Source: Aquabacterium sp. A3
Lineage (GTDB): Bacteria; Pseudomonadota; Gammaproteobacteria; Burkholderiales; Burkholderiaceae_C
Assembly: GCF_038069945.1 (NCBI RefSeq)
Contig: NZ_JBBPEV010000001.1
Location: forward strand, 186,001 to 250,000
DNA length: 64,000 nucleotides
Direction: 5' to 3'
Below the pieces are notes generated by a model. That model ran no database searches. It saw only the letters and a list, made by a program, of their open reading frames with translations, and was not told the origin of the DNA. Positions 9,118 through 21,984 of this stretch are shown here, piece after piece. The position numbers were made by a program, and so were the translations under genes. The number at the start of each line of letters is the position of its first letter. The stretch's first letter is position 1.

Positions 9118-10452
9118 TCAAGCCCTGGGCAGGCTGTCCGCCAGGGCCTGGGCTGCAGAATTTGCCAAATCGGCATCTGCAGCCTCCACCATCACCCGAA
9201 GCACAGGCTCGGTGCCCGAGGCTCTGATGAGGATTCGGCCTCGATCCCCCAACTGCGCGCCAATCGCCTCACGGGCTTGCGCCAATGGCGCATGCGAGGC
9301 CCAGTCGAAGCCCACGGGCAAGCGCACGTTGATCAACTTCTGGGGAAACAGATCGACCCCCGACAAGGCGTCGGCCAGCGTACGCTGCTGCCCCACGATG
9401 AACTGAAGCACCTGAAGTGCGCTCACCAGGCCATCGCCGGTGGTGTGGCGGTCCAGGGCCAACAAATGCCCAGAGCCTTCGCCGCCCAGACTCCAGCCTC
9501 TGCGCTGCAGTTCTTCCAGCACATACCGATCCCCCACCTTGGCGCGCACCATCTCCACCTGCATGCGCTTGAGGGCCATCTCCACGGCCATGTTGGTCAT
9601 CAGGGTGCCCACCACACCGGGCACTGCGTGCCCCTGCGCCAACCGATCCGCCGTCATCACGAAGAGCAGCTCGTCGCCATTGAAAAGGCGCCCCGAGGCG
9701 TCCACCAACTGCAATCGATCTGCATCGCCATCCAGCGCAATGCCGTAATCGGCGCCATGGGCGCGAACGGCGGCTTGCAAGGTTTCAGGGTGGGTGGCCC
9801 CGACCCCTTCATTGATGTTGTAGCCGTCTGGCGCACACCCGATGGACACCACCTCCGCGCCCAGCTCGTGAAACACATGGGGGGCGACCTGGTAGGCGGC
9901 GCCATGCGCGGCGTCCACGACCAGTTTGAGGCCCTTGAGCGACAGTTGTGGCGAAAACGTGCTTTTGCAAAACTCGATGTAGCGCCCACGGGCGTCTTCC
10001 AGACGGCGCGCTTTGCCCAGGTTGGCAGAATCTACCCAGGCCGGCGCGGCCTCCAGGGCTTGCTCGACCGCCAGTTCCCAGCTGTCGGGCAGTTTTTCGC
10101 CTTCAGCCGAGAAGAACTTGATGCCGTTGTCGGCAAAGGGATTGTGGGACGCACTGATCACCACGCCCAGGTCCAGCCGCAATGCGCGGGTCAAGTAGGC
10201 CACGCCAGGCGTGGGCAGAGGGCCGGTCAACACCACATCGACGCCGGCGGAGGCAAATCCGGCCTCCAGCGCGGACTCCAGCATGTAGCCAGAGATTCGG
10301 GTGTCCTTGCCAATGAGCACCGTCGGGCGGCTGGTGGTTTTGCGCAGCACCTGACCAACGGCGTGCCCCAGCCTGAGGACAAAATCGGGGGTGATCGGGG
10401 CCTGACCAACCGTGCCACGAATGCCGTCGGTGCCGAAGTACTGTCTGCTCAT
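9118..10452 (-). CDS. glmM: Phosphoglucosamine mutase GlmM
   Basis: GlmM converts glucosamine-6-phosphate to glucosamine-1-phosphate on the way to UDP-GlcNAc for peptidoglycan and lipopolysaccharide. The start [16 protein letters not shown] is the family N-terminus. The phosphoserine loop is [18 protein letters not shown], the metal loop [13 protein letters not shown], the sugar-binding segment GGEGSGHLL, and the phosphate-binding loop near the end [15 protein letters not shown]. The protein has 444 residues. It follows folP by 46 bases in the usual folP-glmM order. Confidence 0.97.
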   Translation of the reverse strand: MSRQYFGTDGIRGTVGQAPITPDFVLRLGHAVGQVLRKTTSRPTVLIGKDTRISGYMLESALEAGFASAGVDVVLTGPLPTPGVAYLTRALRLDLGVVISASHNPFADNGIKFFSAEGEKLPDSWELAVEQALEAAPAWVDSANLGKARRLEDARGRYIEFCKSTFSPQLSLKGLKLVVDAAHGAAYQVAPHVFHELGAEVVSIGCAPDGYNINEGVGATHPETLQAAVRAHGADYGIALDGDADRLQLVDASGRLFNGDELLFVMTADRLAQGHAVPGVVGTLMTNMAVEMALKRMQVEMVRAKVGDRYVLEELQRRGWSLGGEGSGHLLALDRHTTGDGLVSALQVLQFIVGQQRTLADALSGVDLFPQKLINVRLPVGFDWASHAPLAQAREAIGAQLGDRGRILIRASGTEPVLRVMVEAADADLANSAAQALADSLPRA

Positions 10453-10498
10453 CTGGGTATTTCTTGTGGGCAAAAGAAAATTATCGCCCACCATGGGC

Positions 10499-11338
10499 TC
10501 AAACTTGATGCAAAGCCTGCCAAACCTTGAGCGCATCGACCGTGGCCCTCACGTCGTGCACACGCACCACCCTGGCGCCTGAGGCAACGCCGCTCAAGGC
10601 CGCCGCCAGGCTGGCGGCCAGACGGTCTTCGACGGCGCGACCGGTGATCACGCCCAGGGTGGACTTCCTGGACCAGCCCACCAGCACCGGCAGACCCAGC
10701 GCCATCAGTTCGGCCTGCCCTCGTTGCAGGGCGATGTTCTGGGCGGGTGTTTTGCCAAAACCGATCCCGGGATCCAGCACGATGCGGGCATCGGCAACCC
10801 CTGCCGCGTTCAGCGCCTGACGTTGCCCTTGCAGGAATTCACACACCTCGGTCACCACATCGGTGTAACTGGTTTGCGCCTGCATTGTGGCGGGATCACC
10901 ACGCATGTGCATCACACACACACCACAGTCCGGTACCGCTGCAACGGCCTGTACAGCGCCATCTGACGTCAATCCACGGATGTCATTGACGATGTCCACG
11001 CCCAGGTCCAGCGCCCGTCGCATGACCTCGGGCTTGCAGGTGTCGACCGAAATGGGCACGCCCAGTGTGGTGGCCACAGAAAGCACCGGGGCCAGCCGCG
11101 CCCACTCCTCGTCAACCGTCAAGGTGGGCGCGCCGGGGCGGCTCGATTCGCCGCCAATGTCCAGAATGTCGGCACCGTCGGCGATCAGTTGCTCGCAATG
11201 CCGCAAGGCCTGCGCAGCGTGCGCGAACTGCCCACCGTCCGAAAACGAATCCGGGGTGACATTGACGATGCCCATGACGCGGGCAACGCTGAGGTCAAGA
11301 CGAAAGCGGCGGGTTTGCCAGACAGGCTGGTGGCTCAT
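10499..11338 (-). CDS. folP: Dihydropteroate synthase FolP
   Basis: FolP joins para-aminobenzoate to dihydropterin pyrophosphate in folate synthesis and is the sulfonamide target. The TIM-barrel enzyme shows the signatures [16 protein letters not shown] and [15 protein letters not shown], with DPGIGFGKT and GWSRKST further on. I used the ATG at 11338 (279 residues). The alternative ATG at 11350 would start inside the U-tract of the ftsH terminator, and neither has a clear Shine-Dalgarno sequence. Confidence 0.95.
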   Translation of the reverse strand: MSHQPVWQTRRFRLDLSVARVMGIVNVTPDSFSDGGQFAHAAQALRHCEQLIADGADILDIGGESSRPGAPTLTVDEEWARLAPVLSVATTLGVPISVDTCKPEVMRRALDLGVDIVNDIRGLTSDGAVQAVAAVPDCGVCVMHMRGDPATMQAQTSYTDVVTEVCEFLQGQRQALNAAGVADARIVLDPGIGFGKTPAQNIALQRGQAELMALGLPVLVGWSRKSTLGVITGRAVEDRLAASLAAALSGVASGARVVRVHDVRATVDALKVWQALHQV

Positions 11339-11347
11339 GGGGATGCA

Positions 11348-11374
11348 CAAAAAAAACGGGGCCGAAGCCCCGTT
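11348..11374 (-). terminator. Intrinsic terminator downstream of ftsH
   Basis: On the minus strand the 7-base-pair stem ACGGGGC/GCCCCGT (11356-11362 with 11367-11373) closes a TTCG tetraloop and is followed by eight T residues (11356-11349). It starts 38 bases after the ftsH stop and directly precedes folP, so folP-glmM must rely on readthrough or on its own promoter. Confidence 0.88.
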
Positions 11375-11411
11375 GCCGCCGAGTGATCAGCAGCGCAGTT
11401 GATTTGACGTC

Positions 11412-13316
11412 TCAGACGGCCGCCGGTGCACCATCCGTGCTCATCGGTGGCTTGGGACCGCTGCTGGGCCGATTGCTGGGCGGCGTCCAGTCCTTGGGGG
11501 GACGGGGCTCGCGGCCTTCCATGATGTCTTCAATCTGCTCGGCATCGATGGTTTCCCATTCCAGCAGGGCCTTGGCCATGGCGTGCATCTTGTCCTGATG
11601 ATCTTCGATCAGCTTGCGCGCCACGGCATATTGCTCATCGATGATCTTGCGGATCTCCTTGTCCACCTTTTGCATGGTCTCTTCAGACATGTTGGTGGTC
11701 TTGGTGATCGAGCGGCCCAGGAACACCTCGCCCTCATTGTCGGCATACACCATGGGGCCCAGCTCATCGGTCATGCCGTAACGGGTGACCATGTCGCGGG
11801 CGATGGCGGTGGCGCGTTCGAAGTCGTTGGATGCACCAGTGGTCATCTGGTTCATGAAGACCTCTTCGGCAATGCGACCACCGAACAGCACCGAGATGGT
11901 GTCCAGCATGCGGCTCTTGTCCATGCTGTAGCGATCACCCTCAGGCAGTTGCATGGTCACACCCAGCGCGCGCCCGCGAGGGATGATCGTGACCTTGTGC
12001 ACCGGATCGGTTTTGGGCAACAGCCGTGCGACCAGGGCGTGGCCTGCTTCGTGGTAAGCGGTGTTCTTGCGCTCTTCCTCGGGCATGATCATGGACTTGC
12101 GCTCGGGGCCCATCATGATCTTGTCCTTGGCCTTTTCGAAGTCGTTCATCTCGACCACGCGGCCGTTGCGACGGGCGGCAAAGAGCGCTGCTTCGTTGAC
12201 CAGGTTGGCCAGATCAGCCCCCGAGAAGCCAGGGGTGCCCCGCGCCAGGATGTCGGCGCGCACGTCTTGACCCACCGGCACCTTGCGGATGTGCACGTTG
12301 AGGATCTGTTCACGACCACGCACGTCCGGCAAGGTGACATATACCTGGCGGTCGAAACGACCGGGGCGCAGCAGGGCCGGATCCAGGATGTCAGGGCGGT
12401 TGGTCGCGGCAATCACGATCACACCCAGGTTGGTCTCGAAGCCGTCCATCTCCACCAGCATCTGGTTGAGGGTCTGCTCACGCTCGTCATTGCCGCCACC
12501 CAAGCCAGCACCACGGTGACGACCCACAGCGTCGATTTCGTCGACGAAGATGATGCAAGGGGCGTTTTTCTTGGCCTGTTCGAACATGTCGCGCACGCGG
12601 GCTGCGCCCACGCCAACGAACATTTCGACAAAGTCGGAGCCCGAGATGGTGAAGAACGGCACCTTGGCCTCGCCAGCGATGGACTTGGCCAGCAGTGTTT
12701 TACCCGTGCCCGGAGGGCCGACCATCAACACGCCGCGTGGGATGCGCCCGCCCAGTTTCTGAAACTTCTGGGGATCGCGCAGGAAATCCACCAACTCCTT
12801 GACCTCTTCCTTGGCCTCGTCACAACCAGCCACATCGGCAAAGGTGATGGAGTTGTTGTTTTCGTCCAGCATGCGAGCGCGGCTCTTGCCGAAGCTGAAG
12901 GCGCCGCCTTTGCCACCACCTTGCATCTGACGCATGAAGTAGATCCACACCCCGATCAGCAACAGCATGGGGCCCCAGGAGATGAGCAGGCTCATCAGCA
13001 GCGAGGGCTCTTCGCGGGGCTTGACGTCGAACTTGACGTTGTTGTTGATCAGGTCGCCCACCAGACCACGGTCCAGGTAGGTAGCTGTGCTGCGCACACG
13101 GCGATCGTCGGTGGTGACCGCCACGATTTCGGTGCCACTGGGGCCTTCCTGCAGCGTGACGCTCTTGATGCGCTTGGCGCGCACCTCTTCCAGGAAGTCA
13201 GAGTAGGCCATCTGCCCGGTGCCCACACCGGCACGGTCAAATTGCTTGAACACAGTGAACAGCACCAGGGCCACCACCAGCCAAACTGCCACTTTCGAGA
13301 ACCATTGATTGTTCAC
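11412..13316 (-). CDS. ftsH: ATP-dependent zinc metalloprotease FtsH
   Basis: FtsH is a membrane-anchored hexameric AAA protease that removes sigma-32, LpxC and damaged membrane proteins. I chose the GTG at 13316: GGAG lies about 6 bases upstream and the resulting [12 protein letters not shown] start matches the family. There are two N-terminal helices around a periplasmic domain. The AAA module has Walker A GPPGTGKT, Walker [12 protein letters not shown] and second-region homology [18 protein letters not shown]. The Zn site is HEAGH with a distal Asp. The protein has 634 residues. The order rlmE-ftsH-folP-glmM is the standard one. Confidence 0.97.
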   Translation of the reverse strand: MNNQWFSKVAVWLVVALVLFTVFKQFDRAGVGTGQMAYSDFLEEVRAKRIKSVTLQEGPSGTEIVAVTTDDRRVRSTATYLDRGLVGDLINNNVKFDVKPREEPSLLMSLLISWGPMLLLIGVWIYFMRQMQGGGKGGAFSFGKSRARMLDENNNSITFADVAGCDEAKEEVKELVDFLRDPQKFQKLGGRIPRGVLMVGPPGTGKTLLAKSIAGEAKVPFFTISGSDFVEMFVGVGAARVRDMFEQAKKNAPCIIFVDEIDAVGRHRGAGLGGGNDEREQTLNQMLVEMDGFETNLGVIVIAATNRPDILDPALLRPGRFDRQVYVTLPDVRGREQILNVHIRKVPVGQDVRADILARGTPGFSGADLANLVNEAALFAARRNGRVVEMNDFEKAKDKIMMGPERKSMIMPEEERKNTAYHEAGHALVARLLPKTDPVHKVTIIPRGRALGVTMQLPEGDRYSMDKSRMLDTISVLFGGRIAEEVFMNQMTTGASNDFERATAIARDMVTRYGMTDELGPMVYADNEGEVFLGRSITKTTNMSEETMQKVDKEIRKIIDEQYAVARKLIEDHQDKMHAMAKALLEWETIDAEQIEDIMEGREPRPPKDWTPPSNRPSSGPKPPMSTDGAPAAV

Positions 13317-13540
13317 CGCGTCTCCTTCAACCCAAACCCACCTGCGTCGGCTGATGCTGGATGCATCCCCACACCAGCGCAGGATCTCAAAAAAACAGAC
13401 AGGCTCTTGCAATTCGAACCGCACGTCTGCTTTCGCGGTATGTGAGGATCATTCTAGAACAGACAAGGCCCCTGCGCGTTTTGTCAATACCCTTTGAAAC
13501 ACTGGATTTCTGTGTCTGGCCGGGCTATTTGCACCTGTGA

Positions 13541-14224
13541 TCAGGTTTTTGTCGCATTTTTGAGCCCAATGCCCACCAGAAAAGTCTCGGCCGACCGGTC
13601 GCGAGAGGCCTTGGGCTTGATCGCCTTGGCCACCCGGAAGTGCTCCCGAAAGCGCGCCACAGACTCTTCGTACCCCCCACCGTGAAAAACCTTGCACACC
13701 AAGGCCCCGTCTTTTTTCAGGTGGTGAACCGCAAAGTCGACGGCCAGCTCGATGAGGTACGCCACCCGTGCGCCGTCAGTGTCTGAAATACCGGACAGAT
13801 TGGGCGCCATGTCAGACACTACCACGTCCACGGGCCGATCCCCCACCGCTGCTTCGAGCTGATCCAGCACAGTTTGCTCGGTGAAATCGCCCTGGATGAA
13901 CTGCACCCCCTCCACGGGTTCGAACTCCAGCAAGTCCAGCGCAATGATGGTGCCATTGAGCGCACCCACCGCAGCGCCACCGGCGCCGGCGTCCTTGGGC
14001 GCGAACTTGCGCCGAATGTACTGACTCCAGGCGCCGGGTGCCGCCCCCAGATCGACCACCAACTGCCCGGGGTGGATGAGCTTGAGCGCTTCATCGATCT
14101 CTTTGAGCTTGTAGGCGGCGCGGGATCGGTAGCCTTCTTTTTGCGCCATGCGCACGTAAGGATCGGTGACGTGGTCATTCAACCAGGCCTTGTTCACCTT
14201 TTTGCTTTTCGTCTGTACTTTCAT
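13541..14224 (-). CDS. rlmE: 23S rRNA 2'-O-ribose U2552 methyltransferase RlmE (FtsJ/RrmJ)
   Basis: RlmE methylates the ribose of U2552 in 23S rRNA late in large-subunit assembly and is a heat-shock protein in E. coli. The 227-residue sequence has the S-adenosylmethionine motif VVDLGAAPGAWSQY, the acidic motif SDMAPNLSG and the K-D-K-E tetrad context (VCKVFHGGGYE). The start at 14224 gives MKVQTKSKKVNKAW. It lies upstream of ftsH with a 224-base spacer and is divergent from yhbY, 17 bases apart. Confidence 0.95.
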   Translation of the reverse strand: MKVQTKSKKVNKAWLNDHVTDPYVRMAQKEGYRSRAAYKLKEIDEALKLIHPGQLVVDLGAAPGAWSQYIRRKFAPKDAGAGGAAVGALNGTIIALDLLEFEPVEGVQFIQGDFTEQTVLDQLEAAVGDRPVDVVVSDMAPNLSGISDTDGARVAYLIELAVDFAVHHLKKDGALVCKVFHGGGYEESVARFREHFRVAKAIKPKASRDRSAETFLVGIGLKNATKT

Positions 14225-14241
14225 GGCTCGATAATAGAGGG

Positions 14242-14712
14242 ATGCCTGCAATTGAACTCACCACGGCCGAGCGCCGTGCCCACCGCGCGGATGCGCACCA
14301 TCTGGACCCCGTTGTCATGATCGGCAACGACGGGCTCACCCCCGCCGTCGTCAAAGAGACAGACGCTGCACTCAAGGCCCATGGCCTGATCAAGGTGCGG
14401 GTACTTGGGGATGACCGAGCTGCACGCGAAGCCATCTTCGCTCAGTTGTGCGACCAGTTGAGCGCCGCCCCCATTCAGCACATTGGAAAACTTCTGGTGC
14501 TGTGGCGACCGATTCCCGAGAAGGACGCCGACGGGGAGCGCCGCGAAGGTCGTGGCGCAGGCCCCAAGGAGGTCAAGATCCTCAAGTTCTCCAAAAGTGG
14601 GACGCGCCGCCCTGAAATCAAGAAGGTCAAGGTGCTGGGCAATCAGCGCGTGACCGCCGGCGGCCTGATCAAACGTGCCAAGCCGCGTCTGAGCAGCAAG
14701 AAAAAGGTCTGA
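14242..14712 (+). CDS. yhbY: YhbY-family CRM-domain RNA-binding protein
   Basis: YhbY proteins are small CRM-domain factors that associate with pre-50S ribosomal particles. The sequence has the pattern AHHLDPVVMIGNDGLTPAVVKETDAALKAHGLIKVRV and then IGKLLVLWRP, the core of the CRM fold. At 156 residues it is longer than E. coli YhbY (about 97). The extra length is a basic Lys/Arg-rich tail (residues 95-156), probably for RNA contact. It is transcribed away from rlmE, as in many proteobacteria. Confidence 0.92.
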   Translation: MPAIELTTAERRAHRADAHHLDPVVMIGNDGLTPAVVKETDAALKAHGLIKVRVLGDDRAAREAIFAQLCDQLSAAPIQHIGKLLVLWRPIPEKDADGERREGRGAGPKEVKILKFSKSGTRRPEIKKVKVLGNQRVTAGGLIKRAKPRLSSKKKV

Positions 14713-14719
14713 GTGAGCC

Positions 14720-15196
14720 TCACGCTGCAGGCCTGGCGCCACTGAGCCGCCAGGCCATGACCAGCAACAACACGGCTTTGCACCAATACAGCACGGCCGA
14801 CATGCCATGTAACACCCCGAATGAGAGGGCGGTGTCATGGCCTGATCGGGCCGCCTGAATCATCGGATGCAGCACATGCTGCCCGAAGATGGTCAAAAAC
14901 AACACGGCCAGCACCATCAGCAGCGTGGCCGACATCGCTGACTGGAGTTGCCCGGCATCCACCGCGTCGCGCACTCTGCGGCGCTCCAGGACGAACATCA
15001 GCAGGCACATGCCCAGGCTGACATGGGCTTCCAAGGCAAAAATGCGCCCGGCGCCAGTGCCCGCCACGGAACGCTCCAGCACCGAGAACAAGGCGGGCGC
15101 AGCCAAACCGCCCAGCGCCAGCACCACGCCAGCCCACAGGCCGGCCAGCCAGCCTTGAGTCTGCGCCATGCGTGCTGGAGACGACATCGCTGGCAC
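14720..15196 (-). CDS. DUF4149 family inner-membrane protein
   Basis: A 158-residue protein with four predicted membrane helices (about residues 14-35, 52-70, 88-108, 125-148). The helix pattern, and its position between greA and yhbY, fit the DUF4149 family of unknown function common in Burkholderiales. Its start is one base after the greA stop, so it is probably in the greA operon. It converges on yhbY (stops 7 bases apart). No catalytic motif is visible. Confidence 0.75.
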   Translation of the reverse strand: MPAMSSPARMAQTQGWLAGLWAGVVLALGGLAAPALFSVLERSVAGTGAGRIFALEAHVSLGMCLLMFVLERRRVRDAVDAGQLQSAMSATLLMVLAVLFLTIFGQHVLHPMIQAARSGHDTALSFGVLHGMSAVLYWCKAVLLLVMAWRLSGARPAA

Positions 15197-15197
15197 C

Positions 15198-15674
15198 TCA
15201 GACGTATCGAACCGCGATCACTTCGTAATTGCGCGTGCCACCAGGCGCCTGGAAGGTGGCCACGTCGCCCGCCTCTTTCCCGATCAGCGCCCGCGCGATC
15301 GGCGAGTTGATGGACAGCAGGCCTTTTTTGATGTCGGCTTCATCCTCACCGACGATCTGGTAAGTGACGGCCTCGCCGCTGTCTTCATCTTCCAGATCGA
15401 CGGTGGCCCCGAACACCACGCGACCGCCCGCATTCAGTGATGAGGGGTCGATGATCTGGGCCGCCGACAACTTGCCTTCAATTTCCATGATGCGGCCTTC
15501 GATGAAGCCCTGCTTGTCCTTGGCGGCGTCGTATTCGGCGTTCTCGGACAGGTCACCCTGCGCGCGGGCCTCTGCGATGGCGTTGACCACCGCAGGACGC
15601 TCCACATGCTTGAGCCGATGCAATTCTTCCTTGAGTATCTCGGCGCCACGCTTGGTAAGAGGAATGGTCGACAT
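15198..15674 (-). CDS. greA: Transcription elongation factor GreA
   Basis: GreA enters the RNA polymerase secondary channel and stimulates cleavage of backtracked RNA. The 158 residues comprise an N-terminal coiled coil ([22 protein letters not shown]...) with the acidic tip [15 protein letters not shown] and a C-terminal FKBP-like domain ending in [16 protein letters not shown] and YEVIAVRYV. It lies downstream of carAB, the carA-carB-greA order known from several betaproteobacteria. The 137-base gap to carB holds a large hairpin. Confidence 0.96.
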   Translation of the reverse strand: MSTIPLTKRGAEILKEELHRLKHVERPAVVNAIAEARAQGDLSENAEYDAAKDKQGFIEGRIMEIEGKLSAAQIIDPSSLNAGGRVVFGATVDLEDEDSGEAVTYQIVGEDEADIKKGLLSINSPIARALIGKEAGDVATFQAPGGTRNYEVIAVRYV

Positions 15675-15710
15675 GGATTTGTCTCGCTAAAAAGTTCTCG
15701 TGAATGGACG

Positions 15711-15763
15711 AGAGCCGCGCCCGGTGAGCCGTCTGTGCAGACGGTGGCCGGGTGCGGCCCTCT
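15711..15763. repeat. Long imperfect inverted repeat between carB and greA
   Basis: Nested complementary segments fill this stretch: AGAGCCGC with GCGGCCCTCT at the outside, CCCGG with CCGGG next, and GCCGTCT with AGACGG around a GTGC loop. Together they form a stem of about 50 bases with small bulges. There is no good U-tract on either side, so a simple intrinsic terminator is unlikely. It could stabilise the carAB 3' end, be processed, or limit transcription into greA. Confidence 0.6.
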
Positions 15764-15811
15764 GGTTCGCAGCAGCGGAGGGCTTGGGCACTCCGCTCAT
15801 TGAGTCGAAGT

Positions 15812-19079
<3,268 letters not shown>

Positions 19080-19087
<8 letters not shown>

Positions 19088-20258
19088 TCTTCTTCTCCAT
19101 CAATGCCACGAAGCGGTCGAACAGGTAGCTGATGTCATGCGGTCCGGGCGATGCTTCCGGGTGGCCCTGGAAGCAGAAGGCGGGTTTGTCAGTGCGGGCC
19201 AGGCCTTGCAGCGTGCCGTCGAACAGCGACACGTGCGTGGCGCGCAGGTTGGCGGGCAGCGTCTTGGCATCGACCGCGAAACCGTGGTTCTGGCTGGTGA
19301 TGCTCACGCGGCCGTTGTCCAGGTCTTTCACGGGGTGGTTGCCGCCGTGGTGGCCGAAGGGCATCTTGTAGGTCTTGGCGCCAGAGGCCAGGGCCATGAT
19401 CTGGTGGCCCAGGCAAATGCCGAAGGTCGGGATGCCGGTTTCGATCAGCTCCTTGGCGGCAGCGATGGCGTAGTCGCAAGGCTCCGGGTCCCCGGGGCCG
19501 TTGGACAGGAAGATGCCATCCGGGTTGTGCTTGAGCACTTCGGCCGCCGGCGTCTTGGCGGGCACCACGGTGACCTTGCAGCCGCGCTCGGCCAGCATGC
19601 GCAGGATGTTGCGCTTGACGCCGAAGTCATAAGCCACCACGTGGAACCTGGGCGACGTCTGCTTGCCGAAGCCAGGCTTGCCGCCCAGTTGGGGATGGGC
19701 CAGCTTCCACTCGGTTTCGTCCCACACGGTGACGTCAGCGCGGGTGACGACCTGGGCCAGGTCCTGGCCGGCCATGCTGGGCGCGCCTTGAGCCTTGGTC
19801 ACCGCGTCAGCAATGACGGACTCGGTCACGGCCTCGCCGGCCGCCAGGGCCACGATGCAACCGTTTTGCGCACCCTTGGTCCTCAGGATGCGGGTGAGCT
19901 TGCGGGTGTCGATGTTGGCGATGCCGACCGTGCCTTCGTCCTGCAGGTACTGAGACAGGGTGCGGGCCTGACGGAAGTTGGACGTGCGGATGGGCAGATC
20001 CTTGATGATCAGACCAGCGGCATGGATCTTCGAGGCCTCGATGTCTTCACCGTTGACGCCGTAGTTGCCGATGTGCGGATACGTCAGGGTGACGATCTGC
20101 CGGCAGTAGCTCGGGTCGGTGAGGATTTCCTGGTACCCGGTGATGGAGGTGTTGAACACCACTTCACCGACGGTATGACCGGCTGCGCCGATCGAGGTGC
20201 CTACGAAGACCGTGCCGTCTGCAAGGGCCAGAAGAGCTTGGGGCAGAACGGGCAGCAC
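19080..20258 (-). CDS. carA: Carbamoyl phosphate synthase small subunit CarA
   Basis: CarA is the glutaminase subunit that releases ammonia for CarB. The N-terminal domain has the signature [21 protein letters not shown]. The class I glutamine amidotransferase domain shows the oxyanion segment [10 protein letters not shown], the nucleophile Cys in [10 protein letters not shown] and the His/Glu pair in [11 protein letters not shown]. It has 392 residues, overlaps carB and is the first gene of the unit. Confidence 0.97.
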
Positions 20259-20419
20259 GGGTTAATTCTCCGTTTGTTGTGCGCGCCCAGCTGGCCCTGT
20301 ACGACTGGCGCCCTCGCTTTCACGGCGGGCGCACACGGGCGTGACAGATCGAGTCCGGTTCAGGAAACGGTCGGGTTTCGCTAGGCGGGGGGTTGTTGCG
20401 GGTAAACCTTAGGATTATA
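20259..20419 (-). promoter_or_regulatory. carAB leader with candidate -10
   Basis: On the minus strand a TATAAT hexamer is at 20419-20414, about 155 bases before the carA ATG. No convincing -35 stands 16-18 bases upstream of it. The leader contains an inverted repeat GCGCCC/GGGCGC (20308-20313 with 20327-20332) with a 13-base loop and no U-run. A regulated carAB leader is plausible from known pyrimidine/arginine control, but I see no specific operator. Confidence 0.35.
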
Positions 20420-20525
20420 ACTGAAGCTTGACACCCTGGTTTGTCTGCGCAAAGGTCGGGCGGCTCGTCGCGAAGTTGCACCACAATGAGACATTGCCTG
20501 ACGAACCGACCTGAAAGGACCTGCC

Positions 20526-21005
20526 ATGAAAGGCGACCCCACCGTCATCCAGCACCTGAATGCTCAACTCAAGAACGAGTTGACGGCCACCAACCAGTAC
20601 TTCTTGCATTACCGCATGCTGAAACACTGGGGGTTCGACAAGCTGGCAAAGAAGGAATATGAGGAGTCGATTGGTGAAATGAAACACGCCGATCGCCTCA
20701 TGGAGCGGATCTTCACCTTGGACGGGCTGCCCAACTTGCAGGATCTCGGCAAGCTGATGATCGGGGAGTCGGTGCCCGAGATTCTGGCCTGTGACCTGAA
20801 GCTGGAAACGGGGGCTCAAGGCACCATCAAGGATGGGATCGCCTACTGCGAGTCGGTTCGGGACTACGTCTCTCGCGATCTGCTGCAAGACATCCTGGAC
20901 GATACCGAAGAGCACATCGACTTCCTTGAAACCCAGATCGAGTTGATCGGCAAGGTCGGGGAGCAAAACTACCTGCAGTCCATCATGGGGTCGCCGGCGT
21001 CCTGA
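20526..21005 (+). CDS. bfr: Bacterioferritin
   Basis: This is a 24-meric iron-storage protein subunit of 159 residues. Met52 in the segment GEMKHADR is the expected axial ligand for the intersubunit haem. Of the E. coli ferroxidase ligands I find Glu18, Glu51, His54, Glu94 and His130, but the position of Glu127 is Thr (DDTEEH). It may therefore be the haem-binding, ferroxidase-poor subunit type known from BfrA/BfrB systems. AAAGGA precedes the ATG. The ferredoxin gene that would help release its iron follows 110 bases later. Confidence 0.95.
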   Translation: MKGDPTVIQHLNAQLKNELTATNQYFLHYRMLKHWGFDKLAKKEYEESIGEMKHADRLMERIFTLDGLPNLQDLGKLMIGESVPEILACDLKLETGAQGTIKDGIAYCESVRDYVSRDLLQDILDDTEEHIDFLETQIELIGKVGEQNYLQSIMGSPAS

Positions 21006-21060
21006 GGAGGACGCACGACCTGCGATAGACCTGCTCGGATCAGGGGCACCCAGATGGGTG

Positions 21061-21089
21061 TTGCATGCGAATCATTCCTATTCGATAAT
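21061..21089 (+). promoter_or_regulatory. Promoter with overlapping Fur box upstream of bfd
   Basis: TTGCAT (21061-21066) and GATAAT (21084-21089) are separated by exactly 17 bases and precede the ferredoxin gene. Inside the spacer, TGCGAATCATTCCTA matches the Fur core TGAGAATCATTCTCA at 12 of 15 positions, including the palindrome GAATCATTC (21069-21077). Fur-iron binding here would block RNA polymerase, so the gene should be on when iron is short. Confidence 0.72.
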
Positions 21090-21115
21090 GCGGCATCTGC
21101 TTTCGGAGCCCCGAA

Positions 21116-21337
21116 ATGATCGTTTGTGTGTGCCACCGCGTATCGGACAAGGACATTGCCCGCCATGTGCAACATGGCTGCACCTCATTCGAGAGCCTTC
21201 AGGCCGACACCGGCGTGGCCACCTGTTGCGGTTGTTGCGAGTCGTGCGCGCGTGAGGCGTTTGACGATGCACGGCACCATCAACGTGCCGCGTCTCAGCC
21301 GATTCAATGGATGACGCAGATGCCCATGGCGGCTTGA
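21116..21337 (+). CDS. bfd: Bacterioferritin-associated ferredoxin Bfd
   Basis: A 73-residue [2Fe-2S] protein of the BFD/Fer2_BFD family, which reduces the bacterioferritin core and mobilises iron. Cysteines 4, 6, 37/38 and 40/41 fit the CxC...CxxC pattern (MIVCVCHRVSD ... TCCGCCESC). A GGAG lies about 7 bases before the ATG. The C-terminal 20 residues are not part of the usual domain. The Fur-box promoter upstream and bfr next door support iron-release duty. Confidence 0.9.
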   Translation: MIVCVCHRVSDKDIARHVQHGCTSFESLQADTGVATCCGCCESCAREAFDDARHHQRAASQPIQWMTQMPMAA

Positions 21338-21440
21338 GCGCCACCGCCACCCTTGGTTTTGGAGCCCCTCAAGCTCCGCAGACTCCGGCCGATACCTCTG
21401 AACAAGCCCGCCACACGGGCAGATTGTTCGAGAGGTTGAC

Positions 21441-21923
21441 ATGGCCCGATTCTTTTCACCCCATGATGCGCCCCGTGACGCCCGGGACACGCCCCTGAGC
21501 GATGCCGCGCTGGACCACCTCCCCTCTGACTTTCGACGGCAAGGAGCGGCGCCTCCGGCGCTGTTCTGGCGCTCGCAGCCCCGGTGGCAGCGATGGTTGA
21601 GCGCTGCCTGGCGTTGGTTGTGGGACCTGGATGAGCCGGAGTTGAGTGACGTTCAGCCGACGCCTTTGAACCGGGTGCGCGCAGAATTTCGCAATGCGCT
21701 GTGGGATCTTCAATCGGCCCGGGCCGACCAGGTGCGTGAACAGATCGAACGGGCTCGATCACTGCGTGAGCTTTGGCACCTGCGCGCAGATGTGTTCAAG
21801 GCCATCGCCGTGCACCGAGGCCAGATCGAAGCACAGTTGCGCATCGATCACCTGGACGACCACTTTCCAGTGCGTTCGTTCAAGCATGGCAACACTCGTC
21901 ACGCCCATGTGACGACCTGGTGA
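21441..21923 (+). CDS. Hypothetical protein, Trp- and Arg-rich
   Basis: A 160-residue protein I do not recognise. Residues 1-40 look disordered. Residues 43-65 hold six Trp (FWRSQPRWQRWLSAAWRWLW), suggesting an amphipathic membrane-surface helix. Residues 75-140 are charged and helical, possibly a short coiled coil. No signal peptide or cofactor motif is visible. A weak GAGAGG precedes the ATG. It lies between bfd and a 2-hydroxyacid dehydrogenase on the same strand. Codon use looks like the neighbours. Confidence 0.7.
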   Translation: MARFFSPHDAPRDARDTPLSDAALDHLPSDFRRQGAAPPALFWRSQPRWQRWLSAAWRWLWDLDEPELSDVQPTPLNRVRAEFRNALWDLQSARADQVREQIERARSLRELWHLRADVFKAIAVHRGQIEAQLRIDHLDDHFPVRSFKHGNTRHAHVTTW

Positions 21924-21984
21924 GCCCCGCACCACGCGAAAGCTTCTGTGACGATGCACAATGGCAGGTCAAACGCGACCTGCC

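Noticed and set aside
13451..13487. TTGACA and TAGAAT on the minus strand upstream of ftsH as a promoter.
   Set aside because: The two hexamers are 25 bases apart, too far for a sigma-70 promoter. A heat-shock-like CTTGTCT/CCTCACAT pair nearby is too degenerate to list.
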